DNA from: Claveliimonas acetigenes
GTDB taxonomy: Bacteria > Bacillota > Clostridia > Lachnospirales > Lachnospiraceae
Assembly: GCF_025567385.1 (NCBI RefSeq)
Contig: NZ_JAOQJU010000002.1
Coordinates: forward strand, 1-64,000
DNA: 64,000 nt
Reading direction: 5' to 3'
Part shown: positions 7,849 to 16,137 of the stretch, in pieces
Layout: every line of letters starts with the position of its first letter
Position numbering within the stretch: position 1 is the first letter of the stretch
Program-made: the position numbers and the translations under genes
The notes under the pieces: generated by a model
Seen by the model: the letters and a program-made list of their open reading frames with translations, nothing else
What the model was told of the DNA's origin: nothing
The model's database searches: none

Positions 7849-9000
7849 ATGGATTATATAACAACTACATTGGGAAACCTCGTGCATCAGACAGCTTTTT
7901 TTAGTCTTACATGGGGCAATTTGATAATGATTGCAGTTGCATGCTTTTTCCTGTATCTTGCAATCAGGCATGAGTTTGAACCTCTGCTCCTGGTACCAAT
8001 TGCTTTCGGTATGCTGCTTGTTAATATCTATCCGGATATTATGCTGCATGCGGAAGATTCCGCCAACGGAACGGGTGGACTGCTTTACTATTTCTATAAA
8101 CTTGATGAGTGGTCAATCCTGCCTTCTCTGATTTTCCTTGGCGTAGGTGCCATGACAGACTTTGGACCATTGATTGCCAACCCGAAGAGCTTCCTCCTCG
8201 GAGCGGCAGCACAGTTTGGTATTTTCGCGGCATATCTGGGAGCGATGGCAATGGGATTCTCAGATAAGGCGGCAGCGGCGGTTTCTATTATCGGCGGTGC
8301 TGATGGGCCGACATCTATTTTCCTTGCCGGAAAGCTGCAGCAGACGGCGCTGATGGGTCCGATTGCGGTGGCGGCGTATTCCTATATGTCGCTGGTTCCG
8401 ATTATCCAGCCGCCGATTATGAAACTTCTTACGACAGAAGAAGAGCGGAAAATTAAAATGGAACAGTTACGGCCGGTATCAAAGCTTGAGAGAATTCTAT
8501 TCCCGATTGTCGTAACAATCGTGGTATGTGTGATTCTTCCTACAACGGCTCCTTTGGTAGGTATGCTGATGTTAGGAAACCTGTTCCGTGAATCAGGCGT
8601 GGTAAGACAGCTGACAGAGACAGCATCCAATGCACTTATGTATATTGTAGTTATTCTGCTTGGTACATCTGTAGGAGCAACTACAAGTGCCGAAGCGTTC
8701 CTGAATATGGACACGATTAAGATTGTTGTACTCGGCTTGGTGGCATTTATGTTTGGTACGGCGGCAGGTGTAGTGTTTGGTAAGATTATGTGCAAGGCGA
8801 CCGGCGGTAAGGTAAACCCGCTGATTGGTTCTGCAGGTGTATCTGCCGTGCCTATGGCGGCCAGAGTATCACAGAAAGTCGGAGCGGAAGCAGATCCGAC
8901 AAACTTCCTTTTGATGCATGCAATGGGACCGAATGTCGCAGGTGTTATCGGTACAGCAGTAGCGGCAGGTACATTCATGGCTATCTTTGGAGTAATGTAA
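7849..9000 (+). CDS. sodium ion-translocating decarboxylase subunit beta (OadB/MmdB/GcdB)
   Basis: 383-residue integral membrane subunit that decarboxylates carboxybiotin and exports Na+. The family motif ADGPTSIF (about residues 146-153), containing the essential Asp, is present. So is the conserved C-terminal stretch with GSAGVSAVPMAARVSQ and HAMGPNVAGVIGTA. Around nine to eleven hydrophobic segments are visible. Start ATG at 7849 follows TGGAGGTT. Sequence alone does not separate OadB, MmdB and GcdB; neighbours suggest a methylmalonyl-CoA and/or oxaloacetate pump. Confidence 0.93.
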   Translation: MDYITTTLGNLVHQTAFFSLTWGNLIMIAVACFFLYLAIRHEFEPLLLVPIAFGMLLVNIYPDIMLHAEDSANGTGGLLYYFYKLDEWSILPSLIFLGVGAMTDFGPLIANPKSFLLGAAAQFGIFAAYLGAMAMGFSDKAAAAVSIIGGADGPTSIFLAGKLQQTALMGPIAVAAYSYMSLVPIIQPPIMKLLTTEEERKIKMEQLRPVSKLERILFPIVVTIVVCVILPTTAPLVGMLMLGNLFRESGVVRQLTETASNALMYIVVILLGTSVGATTSAEAFLNMDTIKIVVLGLVAFMFGTAAGVVFGKIMCKATGGKVNPLIGSAGVSAVPMAARVSQKVGAEADPTNFLLMHAMGPNVAGVIGTAVAAGTFMAIFGVM

Positions 9001-9028
9001 TAACAGAATAATGATGGAGGAAGAAACA

Positions 9029-10444
9029 ATGGCAGAAATTGCAAAAAAACCAATTAAAATAACAGAAACCATTCTGCGTGATGCTCACCAGTCTCTGATT
9101 GCTACCCGTATGACCACAGAGCAGATGGTTCCGATTATCGACAAAATGGATAAAGTCGGTTATCATTCCGTAGAGTGCTGGGGTGGTGCTACGTTTGATG
9201 CATCTCTTCGTTTCCTGCATGAAGATCCGTGGGAGAGACTACGGAAGTTCCGTGATGGATTTAAGAATACGAAACTGCAGATGCTGTTCCGTGGACAGAA
9301 TATCTTGGGATACCGTCCATATGCAGATGATGTGGTAGAGTATTTCGTCCAGAAATCTGTTGCAAATGGAATTGATATTATCCGTATCTTTGACTGCTTA
9401 AATGACCTGCGGAATCTTCAGACGGCAGTTACGGCAGCCAACAAGGAAAAAGCAGAGGCACAGGTAGCGCTTTCCTATACACTTGGAGATGCTTATACAT
9501 TGGATTATTGGGTAGACATTGCCAAGAAAATTGAGGATATGGGAGCAAGTTCTATCTGCATTAAGGATATGGCGGGACTTTTGGTTCCCTATAAGGCAAC
9601 AGAATTGATCGGAGCTATGAAAGAAGCGGTTGATTTGCCGATTCAGCTTCATACACATTATACATCCGGTGTCGCTTCCATGACCTATCTGAAAGCAGTC
9701 GAAGCCGGTGTGGATGTAATTGACACAGCAATGTCACCGTTTGCTCTGGGTACTTCTCAGCCGGCAACGGAGGTTATGGTTGAGACTTTCAAGGGAACGC
9801 CTTATGATACTGGATTTGACCAGAACCTTCTGGCAGAAATTGCAGATTACTTCCGCCCAATCCGTGACGAAGCACTGGAAAGCGGTCTTCTTAACCCGAA
9901 GAATATGGGTGTTAACATTAAGACTCTTCTTTATCAGGTACCAGGCGGTATGTTGTCTAACCTGACATCACAGCTCAAGGAGCAGGGAGCAGAAGATAAA
10001 TACTATGAGGTATTGGAGGAGGTTCCGAAGGTTCGTAAGGATCTTGGTGAGCCGCCGCTTGTTACACCATCCTCACAGATTGTTGGTACACAGGCTGTAT
10101 TTAACGTACTGATGGGCGAGCGCTATAAGATGGCTACGAAAGAAACGAAGGATATTCTGAGTGGTAAGTACGGAGCAACTGTAAAGCCGTTTAATGAAGA
10201 AGTGAAAGAGAAAGTCCTTGGTAAGGATGCAGAGACGATTACCTGTCGTCCGGCAGACCTGATTCCGGATGAGCTGGACACGCTTCGCAAAGAATGTGAG
10301 CAGTGGATTCAGCAGGATGAGGATGTGCTTTCTTATGCATTATTCCCGCAGGTTGCAGTAGACTTCTTTAAATACAGAGAGGCACAGCAGACTAAAGTGG
10401 ATCAGACTGTAGCAGATACTGAGAACGGAAGTTATCCAGTATAG
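9029..10444 (+). CDS. pyruvate/oxaloacetate carboxyltransferase subunit (transcarboxylase 5S/OadA without biotin domain)
   Basis: 471-residue TIM-barrel carboxyltransferase related to OadA, pyruvate carboxylase and the transcarboxylase 5S subunit. It begins with the DRE-TIM motif TILRDAHQSL. The active-site Lys is in CIKDMAGLL and the metal-binding His pair is in LHTHYTSG. The conserved C-terminal (PYC_OADA) domain follows. The protein ends without a biotinyl domain, so it must use the separate carrier encoded upstream. GGAGG (9016-9020) supports the ATG at 9029; upstream in-frame ATGs at 9011 and 9014 overlap that site. Last gene of the operon, followed by a strong terminator. Confidence 0.92.
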   Translation: MAEIAKKPIKITETILRDAHQSLIATRMTTEQMVPIIDKMDKVGYHSVECWGGATFDASLRFLHEDPWERLRKFRDGFKNTKLQMLFRGQNILGYRPYADDVVEYFVQKSVANGIDIIRIFDCLNDLRNLQTAVTAANKEKAEAQVALSYTLGDAYTLDYWVDIAKKIEDMGASSICIKDMAGLLVPYKATELIGAMKEAVDLPIQLHTHYTSGVASMTYLKAVEAGVDVIDTAMSPFALGTSQPATEVMVETFKGTPYDTGFDQNLLAEIADYFRPIRDEALESGLLNPKNMGVNIKTLLYQVPGGMLSNLTSQLKEQGAEDKYYEVLEEVPKVRKDLGEPPLVTPSSQIVGTQAVFNVLMGERYKMATKETKDILSGKYGATVKPFNEEVKEKVLGKDAETITCRPADLIPDELDTLRKECEQWIQQDEDVLSYALFPQVAVDFFKYREAQQTKVDQTVADTENGSYPV

Positions 10445-10468
10445 AAGATAAGAAAAAGATGATTTGAT

Positions 10469-10503
10469 ACGGGGAAGCGTAGTTTTACGTTTCCCCGTTT
10501 TTG
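10469..10503 (+). terminator. strong intrinsic terminator of the decarboxylase operon
   Basis: A 13-bp stem (10469-10481 with 10486-10498, one G-U pair), a 4-nt loop and an uninterrupted run of T. It closes the operon 25 nt after the 5S-type gene. Confidence 0.92.
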
Positions 10504-10634
10504 CGCTGAGATTTAAAAGTAAAATGAAGAAAATGATGGACTTTTTGTTTTGCGGATGCTAATCTATAAATTACAGTCCGACATAAAACAAAGATGTGGA
10601 TCGATATACAGATAATAACAGAGGAACCGGTAAA

Positions 10635-11555
10635 ATGGGAACAAAGAATGAATTGCTACAAAAGATAGAAGAAAAATATTCAAAGTTCAGCAAGGGTCAG
10701 AAGAAGCTGGCGGATTATATCAGAGAAGCTTATGATAAAGCAGCTTTTATGACGGCAGCAAGGATGGGAGAGGAAGTAGGGGTCAGCGAGTCGACCGTTG
10801 TCCGATTCGCAACATCGCTGGGATATTCCGGCTATCCTGCATTTCAGAAGGCGTTGGAAGAACTGGTGCGCACAAAGCTTAATTCGATCCAGAGGATGGA
10901 AGTGACATATGGAAGAATCAGTCAGGGAGAAATTCTTACCTCAGTTCTTCAGGCTGATATCGAAAAAATCAAATTAACCATGGCAAATATTGACCACGGG
11001 GCATTTGAACAGGCAGTGGATATGCTGCTGAATGCAAAGAGAATCTATGTGATTGGAATTAGAAGCTGTGCTCCTCTTGCAAGTTTCCTGAGCCATTATC
11101 TGAATCTGGTGTGTGAGAATGTGACAGCAGTAAATTCAAATAGTTCCAGCGAGATATTTGAACAGCTTATTCGGATTGGGAAAGAAGATGTGATTGTGGG
11201 AATTAGTTTTCCGCGTTATTCTATGCGGACACTAAAAGCGCTGGAATTTGCAAGCAATCGGAACGCAAAGGTGATTACGCTGACGGATAGCGTACATTCG
11301 CCGATGACTTTATATTCTGCCTGCAATCTAATTGCAAGAAGCGATATGGCATCTATTGTAGATTCCCTGGTAGCGCCTTTGAGTGTAGTAAATGCCCTGG
11401 TTGTTGCTCTCTGTATGAAAAAACAAGACGAAGTTGTCACGACTCTTGAGACATTGGAGCAGATTTGGGATGAGTATCAAGTGTATAGTAAAGATGAGCT
11501 GAACATGGTGACAGATACGATGGAATTCCCGGCAAAAGAAGGGAGCATGGAATAA
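10635..11555 (+). CDS. MurR/RpiR family transcriptional regulator
   Basis: 306 residues. An N-terminal HTH_6 DNA-binding domain (about 1-77, including the recognition segment VSESTVVRFATSLGY) is followed by a SIS phosphosugar-binding domain (about 110-240, with IYVIGIRSCAPLASFL). Family members respond to phosphorylated sugars. The start is the ATG at 10635 preceded by GAGG at 10621; an in-frame GTG at 10596 has no better site. It lies after the decarboxylase terminator and 3 nt before the next gene, so it is probably transcribed with the flavoprotein gene. Its target operon and effector cannot be read from here. Confidence 0.88.
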   Translation: MGTKNELLQKIEEKYSKFSKGQKKLADYIREAYDKAAFMTAARMGEEVGVSESTVVRFATSLGYSGYPAFQKALEELVRTKLNSIQRMEVTYGRISQGEILTSVLQADIEKIKLTMANIDHGAFEQAVDMLLNAKRIYVIGIRSCAPLASFLSHYLNLVCENVTAVNSNSSSEIFEQLIRIGKEDVIVGISFPRYSMRTLKALEFASNRNAKVITLTDSVHSPMTLYSACNLIARSDMASIVDSLVAPLSVVNALVVALCMKKQDEVVTTLETLEQIWDEYQVYSKDELNMVTDTMEFPAKEGSME

Positions 11556-11558
11556 GAT

Positions 11559-12794
11559 ATGAGCAAGGTGTTGATAGTCGGCGGCGGAGCTTCGGGAATG
11601 GCAGCGTCTATATTTGCAGCAAGAAACGGACATGAAGTCCATCTTTTTGAAAAAAATGAAAAGTTAGGCAAAAAGCTTTTTATCACCGGAAAAGGGAGAT
11701 GTAATCTGACAAATGCCTGTGAGGCAGAAGATTTTTTCCCGGCTGTATTGAGAAACCGAAAATTTATGTACAGCAGTTTCTATAGCTTTACGAATCAGGA
11801 TGTAATTACATTTTTTAACGAGCTGGGTGTGAAGACCAAGATTGAGAGAGGTGGACGTGTATTTCCGGTGTCCGACCATTCCTCTGACATCATTCGGGCG
11901 CTGGAAGGCGAGATGTTAAGGACTGGTGTCAATATCCATTTGTATAGTGAAGTGAAAAAAATCGTATCGGAGAAGGAAAAACAGATTTTCCGATATATAG
12001 AACTGAAAGACGGGGAGAAAATCTATGGAGATGCCTGTGTGGCTGCTACAGGGGGATTGTCTTATGAGACTACAGGCTCTACGGGAGACGGTCATCGCTT
12101 TGCCAGACAGCTTGGGCACAATGTGACCGAATTGCTTCCTGCTCTTGTGCCCTTAACGGTAAGAGAAGACTGGGTTCCCATACTTCAGGGATTATCTTTA
12201 AGGAATGTCACTGCCGGTTTTTATGACGGCAGGAAAAAGTTGTGTGAAGATTTTGGGGAAATGCTGTTTACGCATTATGGTGTAAGCGGCCCGATTATCC
12301 TGAGCGCCAGCAGCGTGATTGGCGACAAGCTTCAGAAGAAGGAACTGACATTGAAAGTTGATTTGAAGCCGGCGCTTACAGAGGAACAATTAGACCACAG
12401 GATACTGAGGGATTTTGAAGAGAATAAAAATAAACAATTTAAAAATTCTCTGGGAAAGTTATTTCCGTCAAAGCTGATTCCTGTTATGATTTATCTCGGT
12501 GGTATTGATGCTGAGAAAAAAGTGAATGAAGTGTCACGGGAGGAGAGAAGAAGATTTGTGTCGTTGACGAAGAATCTTGAGATGACGGTTACGGGTCTGC
12601 GAGGGTTTCAGGAAGCGATTATTACCAGAGGTGGAGTGGATGTAAAAGAAATAGATCCGGGCACAATGGAATCCCGTTTGATCAGGAATCTGTATTTTAT
12701 TGGAGAAATTCTGGATTTGGATGCAGTGACCGGAGGGTTTAATCTTCAGATTGCCTGGTCGACCGCTTATATGGCAGGAAATGCCATCAGATAA
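11559..12794 (+). CDS. HI0933/YhiN-family NAD(P)/FAD-dependent oxidoreductase
   Basis: 411-residue flavoprotein of the HI0933 (BaiN-like) family. The FAD-binding dinucleotide motif is at the N-terminus (VGGGASGMAAS), followed by the family signature KGRCNLTN near residue 50. A C-terminal FAD-contacting motif, DLDAVTGGFNLQIAWSTAY, is present. The physiological substrate is not established for most members. It leads a run of closely spaced + strand genes (membrane protein, cmk, ispH, rpsA). The start ATG at 11559 has only a weak GGAG upstream, consistent with coupling to the regulator gene. Confidence 0.9.
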   Translation: MSKVLIVGGGASGMAASIFAARNGHEVHLFEKNEKLGKKLFITGKGRCNLTNACEAEDFFPAVLRNRKFMYSSFYSFTNQDVITFFNELGVKTKIERGGRVFPVSDHSSDIIRALEGEMLRTGVNIHLYSEVKKIVSEKEKQIFRYIELKDGEKIYGDACVAATGGLSYETTGSTGDGHRFARQLGHNVTELLPALVPLTVREDWVPILQGLSLRNVTAGFYDGRKKLCEDFGEMLFTHYGVSGPIILSASSVIGDKLQKKELTLKVDLKPALTEEQLDHRILRDFEENKNKQFKNSLGKLFPSKLIPVMIYLGGIDAEKKVNEVSREERRRFVSLTKNLEMTVTGLRGFQEAIITRGGVDVKEIDPGTMESRLIRNLYFIGEILDLDAVTGGFNLQIAWSTAYMAGNAIR

Positions 12795-12813
12795 TGCAAA
12801 GGAGGAAAAATAT

Positions 12814-13419
12814 ATGAAAGCAGAGTACCAATTCAAATATGACGAGACATTGGAAGTTCTGACAGACATCATGGAACTTCACGGTGCGTCAAAGGTTTCT
12901 AAAAATTTCCGGATTTTTGTGGCGTCCGGAGGAGTGTTTGTCTTTGTGTTCATGGCATTTTATAGTGATTATTTTAAAGGAAGCACAGGACATATGGTGT
13001 TTGCTTTTGCCAAGTTCCTTATAGGATGGGCACTGGCGTTTATAATTGCAGAAATACTGGCAAGAACTGTAGGCAGGAAATTTGAGCTGACGGCGTCTGC
13101 GGGAGATGCTGAGACCGTGTATGAAAAGCGGCTGAAAATTTATAAAAAACCTCTTTCTGTCAGAGTGGATTTCTACGAAAATTCCTGCATAAGTTATGTG
13201 GAAAAGAATAAGAAAGAAACTGCTTACAGCGATGTGCAGCGTATTCTGGAAAATGATACAGTGATTGCATTTATTGTGCGTGGCGAAGAATTTGGAAAGC
13301 GTTTTTGGGGATTGAGCAAAAAAGGGCTGACAGATGGGGATATAGATGGATTCCGTACATTCCTTCTTCAGAAATGTACGGGTGTTAAGAAAGGAATCGA
13401 GGAAATTAAAACAAAATAA
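12814..13419 (+). CDS. YcxB-like membrane protein
   Basis: 201 residues. Two hydrophobic segments lie at about residues 34-50 and 60-85. The soluble C-terminal part (about 105-190) contains YENSCISYVEKNKKETAYSD and RFWGLSKKGLTDGD, which resembles the YcxB-like C-terminal domain. No catalytic motif is apparent and no function is known. AGGAGG (12800-12805) fixes the ATG at 12814. It lies between the flavoprotein and cmk genes in the same operon. Confidence 0.7.
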   Translation: MKAEYQFKYDETLEVLTDIMELHGASKVSKNFRIFVASGGVFVFVFMAFYSDYFKGSTGHMVFAFAKFLIGWALAFIIAEILARTVGRKFELTASAGDAETVYEKRLKIYKKPLSVRVDFYENSCISYVEKNKKETAYSDVQRILENDTVIAFIVRGEEFGKRFWGLSKKGLTDGDIDGFRTFLLQKCTGVKKGIEEIKTK

Positions 13420-13430
13420 GGAGAATATAA

Positions 13431-14087
13431 ATGGGATATAGTATTGCAATTGACGGACCGGCCGGCGCCGGGAAAAGTACAGTGGCAAAGCTGGTAGCGA
13501 AGGAAAAGGGATTTGCCTATGTGGACACGGGAGCCATGTACAGAGGGCTTGCAGTGCATTTCTTACAGGAAGGGATTCTGCCGGAAGAGACCGATAAGAT
13601 TGCAGCTTCCTGTAAAGATGCAGAAGTAAACATTGCTTATGAAGGAGGCGTTCAGCAGATTTATCTGAATGGCAGAAATATTACGGCAAAGCTTCGGGAA
13701 GAAGCCGTTGGAAATATGGCTTCTGTAAGCTCTGCGATTCCTCAGGTCAGGGCGAAGCTCCTGGAGGTTCAGAGGACGCTGGCGAGAGAAAAAGATGTTG
13801 TAATGGATGGACGGGATATTGGTACGAATGTACTTCCGAATGCAGATGTGAAGGTATATTTGACGGCAAGTATAGATACCAGGGCGAAGCGCAGATATGA
13901 TGAGCTTACAGAAAAAGGAATTCCCTGTGTATATGAAGAAATTGCTGCAGATATTGCTGAGAGGGATAAGAGGGATATGGAGCGGGAGATTGCGCCACTA
14001 AGACAGGCGACAGATGCAGTGTTGGTCGATAGTTCTGATATGACAATTTCTCAGGTTGTACAGGCAATTCTGGAACTTTGCAGATAG
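13431..14087 (+). CDS. cmk: cytidylate kinase
   Basis: 218 residues, normal length. Phosphorylates CMP and dCMP with ATP. The P-loop is AIDGPAGAGKST (about 5-16). The CMP-binding region DTGAMYRGLAV and the DGRDIGTNVLPNADVK segment match the family. AAGGAG precedes the ATG. The linkage cmk-ispH-rpsA is common in Clostridia. Confidence 0.97.
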   Translation: MGYSIAIDGPAGAGKSTVAKLVAKEKGFAYVDTGAMYRGLAVHFLQEGILPEETDKIAASCKDAEVNIAYEGGVQQIYLNGRNITAKLREEAVGNMASVSSAIPQVRAKLLEVQRTLAREKDVVMDGRDIGTNVLPNADVKVYLTASIDTRAKRRYDELTEKGIPCVYEEIAADIAERDKRDMEREIAPLRQATDAVLVDSSDMTISQVVQAILELCR

Positions 14088-14095
14088 GAGGAACC

Positions 14096-14950
14096 ATGGA
14101 AATAATACTTGCAAAGACGGCGGGTTTTTGCTTTGGAGTAAAACGCGCGGTAGAGACGGTATATAAGCAGCTTGCAGAAAATAAAGAAGGAAAAATCTAT
14201 ACTTACGGGCCGATCATCCACAATGAAGAAGTGATTAAAGACATGGAGTCTAAGGGCATTATCGTGCTGCGTACAGAAGAAGAACTAAAACAAATAAAAG
14301 ACGGAACTGTAATCATCCGGTCCCACGGAGTTCCCAGGCATATCTGTGATTACCTGGAAGAAAAACAGATTTCTTATGTAGATGCTACCTGTCCGTTTGT
14401 GAAGAAAATCCATAAAATTGTCATGGAAGAAAGTGCGAAGGGATCTTATATTGTTATCGTTGGGAATGGCAGCCATCCGGAGGTAGAAGGAATCAAAGGC
14501 TGGGCCGGTTCCTCTGCTACTGTAATCTCAGATGCCGAAGATGCGGAGAAATTTTCTGCTCCGCCGGGCAAAAGAGTCTGCGTTGTGGCACAGACGACAT
14601 ATAATTACAATAAATTCAAAGAACTGGTTGAAATTATCTCGGAAAAGGGGTATGATATAATTGTTTTAAATACGATTTGCAGTGCGACAAAAGAACGCCA
14701 GGAAGAGGCGGCAGACATTGCAAAGAGAGTGGACGCTATGATTGTGATAGGAGACAAACACAGCTCAAATACTCAGAAGTTATTTGAAATATGCAATCAT
14801 GCATGTAACAATACGTACTATATACAGACACTTGACGATTTTGATATGAATCAATTAAGGTCCGTGGAAACAGTAGGTATTACAGCAGGGGCATCCACGC
14901 CCAATAATATAATTGAGGAGGTTCAAAATAATGTCAGAATTAACTTTTGA
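14096..14950 (+). CDS. ispH: 4-hydroxy-3-methylbut-2-enyl diphosphate reductase
   Basis: 284-residue iron-sulfur enzyme of the last MEP-pathway step, producing IPP and DMAPP. The three cluster cysteines are in AGFCFGVKRAV (Cys12), DATCPFVKKIH (near 98) and NTICSATKERQ (near 195). The substrate-binding His residues are in YGPIIHNEEV and RSHGVPRH. The ATG at 14096 follows AGGAGG (14086-14091). In several Clostridia IspH is fused to ribosomal protein S1; here the two are separate but overlap by 20 nt in different frames. Confidence 0.97.
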   Translation: MEIILAKTAGFCFGVKRAVETVYKQLAENKEGKIYTYGPIIHNEEVIKDMESKGIIVLRTEEELKQIKDGTVIIRSHGVPRHICDYLEEKQISYVDATCPFVKKIHKIVMEESAKGSYIVIVGNGSHPEVEGIKGWAGSSATVISDAEDAEKFSAPPGKRVCVVAQTTYNYNKFKELVEIISEKGYDIIVLNTICSATKERQEEAADIAKRVDAMIVIGDKHSSNTQKLFEICNHACNNTYYIQTLDDFDMNQLRSVETVGITAGASTPNNIIEEVQNNVRINF

Positions 14951-16025
14951 ACAAATGTTGGAAGATTCACTTAAGACTATAAGGAATGGAGAAGTAGTAG
15001 ATGGCACTGTAATTGATGTAAAGCCTGATGAGATTATCCTGAATATCGGATACAAAGCGGACGGTATCATTACAAGAGGCGAGTATACAAGCGAGCCGAA
15101 TGCAGATTTAACTACACTTGTGTCCGTTGGTGACACAATGACAGTGAAAGTCCTGAAAGTCAACGATGGTGAAGGTCAGGTGTTGCTTACTTATAAGAGA
15201 CTTGCAGCTGAGAAGGGCAACGAAAGACTGAGAGAAGCTTTTGAGAATAAGGAAGTTTTGAAAGCGCCTGTGGCACAGATCCTCGGCGGCGGTCTGAGTG
15301 TTGTCGTAGATGAAGCCAGAGTATTCATACCGGCAAGTCTTGTGTCAGACACATACGAAAAGGATTTGAGCAAATATCAGGGACAGGAGATTGAATTTGT
15401 AATCAGCGAGTTTAATCCGAGAAGAAACCGTGTGATCGGAGACAGAAGACAGCTTCTTGTTGCTGAGAGAGCAGAAAAGCAGAAAGAATTATTTGAAAGA
15501 CTGAAAGTTGGAGATACCGTAGAAGGTACTGTTAAGAATGTGACGGATTTTGGCGCGTTTATTGACCTGGGCGGTGTTGACGGACTTTTACATATTTCAG
15601 AGATGTCATGGGGAAGAGTTGAAAATCCGAAGAAGATTTTCCATGTGGGTGATGAAGTAAAAGTTCTGGTAAAAGATATTAATGATACAAAAGTTGCACT
15701 GAGCCTGAAGTTCCCGGAGACGAATCCGTGGGCGCATGCAGATGAAGATTATGCAGTAGGAACTGTAATTACAGGAAAAGTTGCAAGAATGACAGATTTT
15801 GGTGCATTTGTTGAATTGGCACCGGGTGTAGACGCATTGCTCCACGTATCTCAGATTTCCCGCGCACATGTAGAGAAGCCTTCCGACGTACTGAGCGTTG
15901 GACAGGAGATTACGGCAAAGATTGTGGATCTGAATGAAGAAGAGAAAAAGATCAGCCTTAGTATGAAGGCTCTTGAGCTTGAGAGCGAGCAGGCTGCCGC
16001 AGAAGAAGCCGAAGAGGCGGAATAG
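14931..16025 (+). CDS. rpsA: S1 RNA-binding domain protein (ribosomal protein S1 homologue)
   Basis: 364 residues with four S1 domains, at about 18-86, 104-170, 188-257 and 273-343. The third and fourth carry the standard motifs TDFGAFIDLGGVDGLLHISE and TDFGAFVELAPGVDALLHVS. The tail is acidic (many Glu). E. coli S1 has six domains; the four-domain form is typical of Firmicutes, where its role at the ribosome is less strict. GAGGAGG (14915-14921) inside the end of ispH drives the ATG at 14931. Confidence 0.92.
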   Translation: MSELTFEQMLEDSLKTIRNGEVVDGTVIDVKPDEIILNIGYKADGIITRGEYTSEPNADLTTLVSVGDTMTVKVLKVNDGEGQVLLTYKRLAAEKGNERLREAFENKEVLKAPVAQILGGGLSVVVDEARVFIPASLVSDTYEKDLSKYQGQEIEFVISEFNPRRNRVIGDRRQLLVAERAEKQKELFERLKVGDTVEGTVKNVTDFGAFIDLGGVDGLLHISEMSWGRVENPKKIFHVGDEVKVLVKDINDTKVALSLKFPETNPWAHADEDYAVGTVITGKVARMTDFGAFVELAPGVDALLHVSQISRAHVEKPSDVLSVGQEITAKIVDLNEEEKKISLSMKALELESEQAAAEEAEEAE

Positions 16026-16081
16026 GATTGCGCGCAATCAGACATAGGTTATTATGATAGAGGCTATTATATAGTCTCTAT
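16026..16081 (+). terminator. two hairpins between rpsA and rnfC
   Basis: A perfect 14-nt palindrome (16026-16039) begins right after the rpsA stop. A second hairpin follows (16057-16067 with 16071-16081, 11 bp with one G-U, 3-nt loop). Neither has a real T tract, so this is a weak terminator or an mRNA-processing/stability element. A poor promoter match (TTGCGC, 16 nt, TATTAT at 16050-16055) overlaps it and might start the rnf transcript. Confidence 0.45.
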
Positions 16082-16137
16082 CTTTATGTGCGGACGAATG
16101 TTAAAAAAACAACAAAATAGAAAGGAAGGAAAAAGGG

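Noticed and set aside
8382..9053. Open frame of 223 codons on the minus strand
   Set aside because: Antisense to the OadB-type gene; Thr/Ile-rich shadow composition with no motif.
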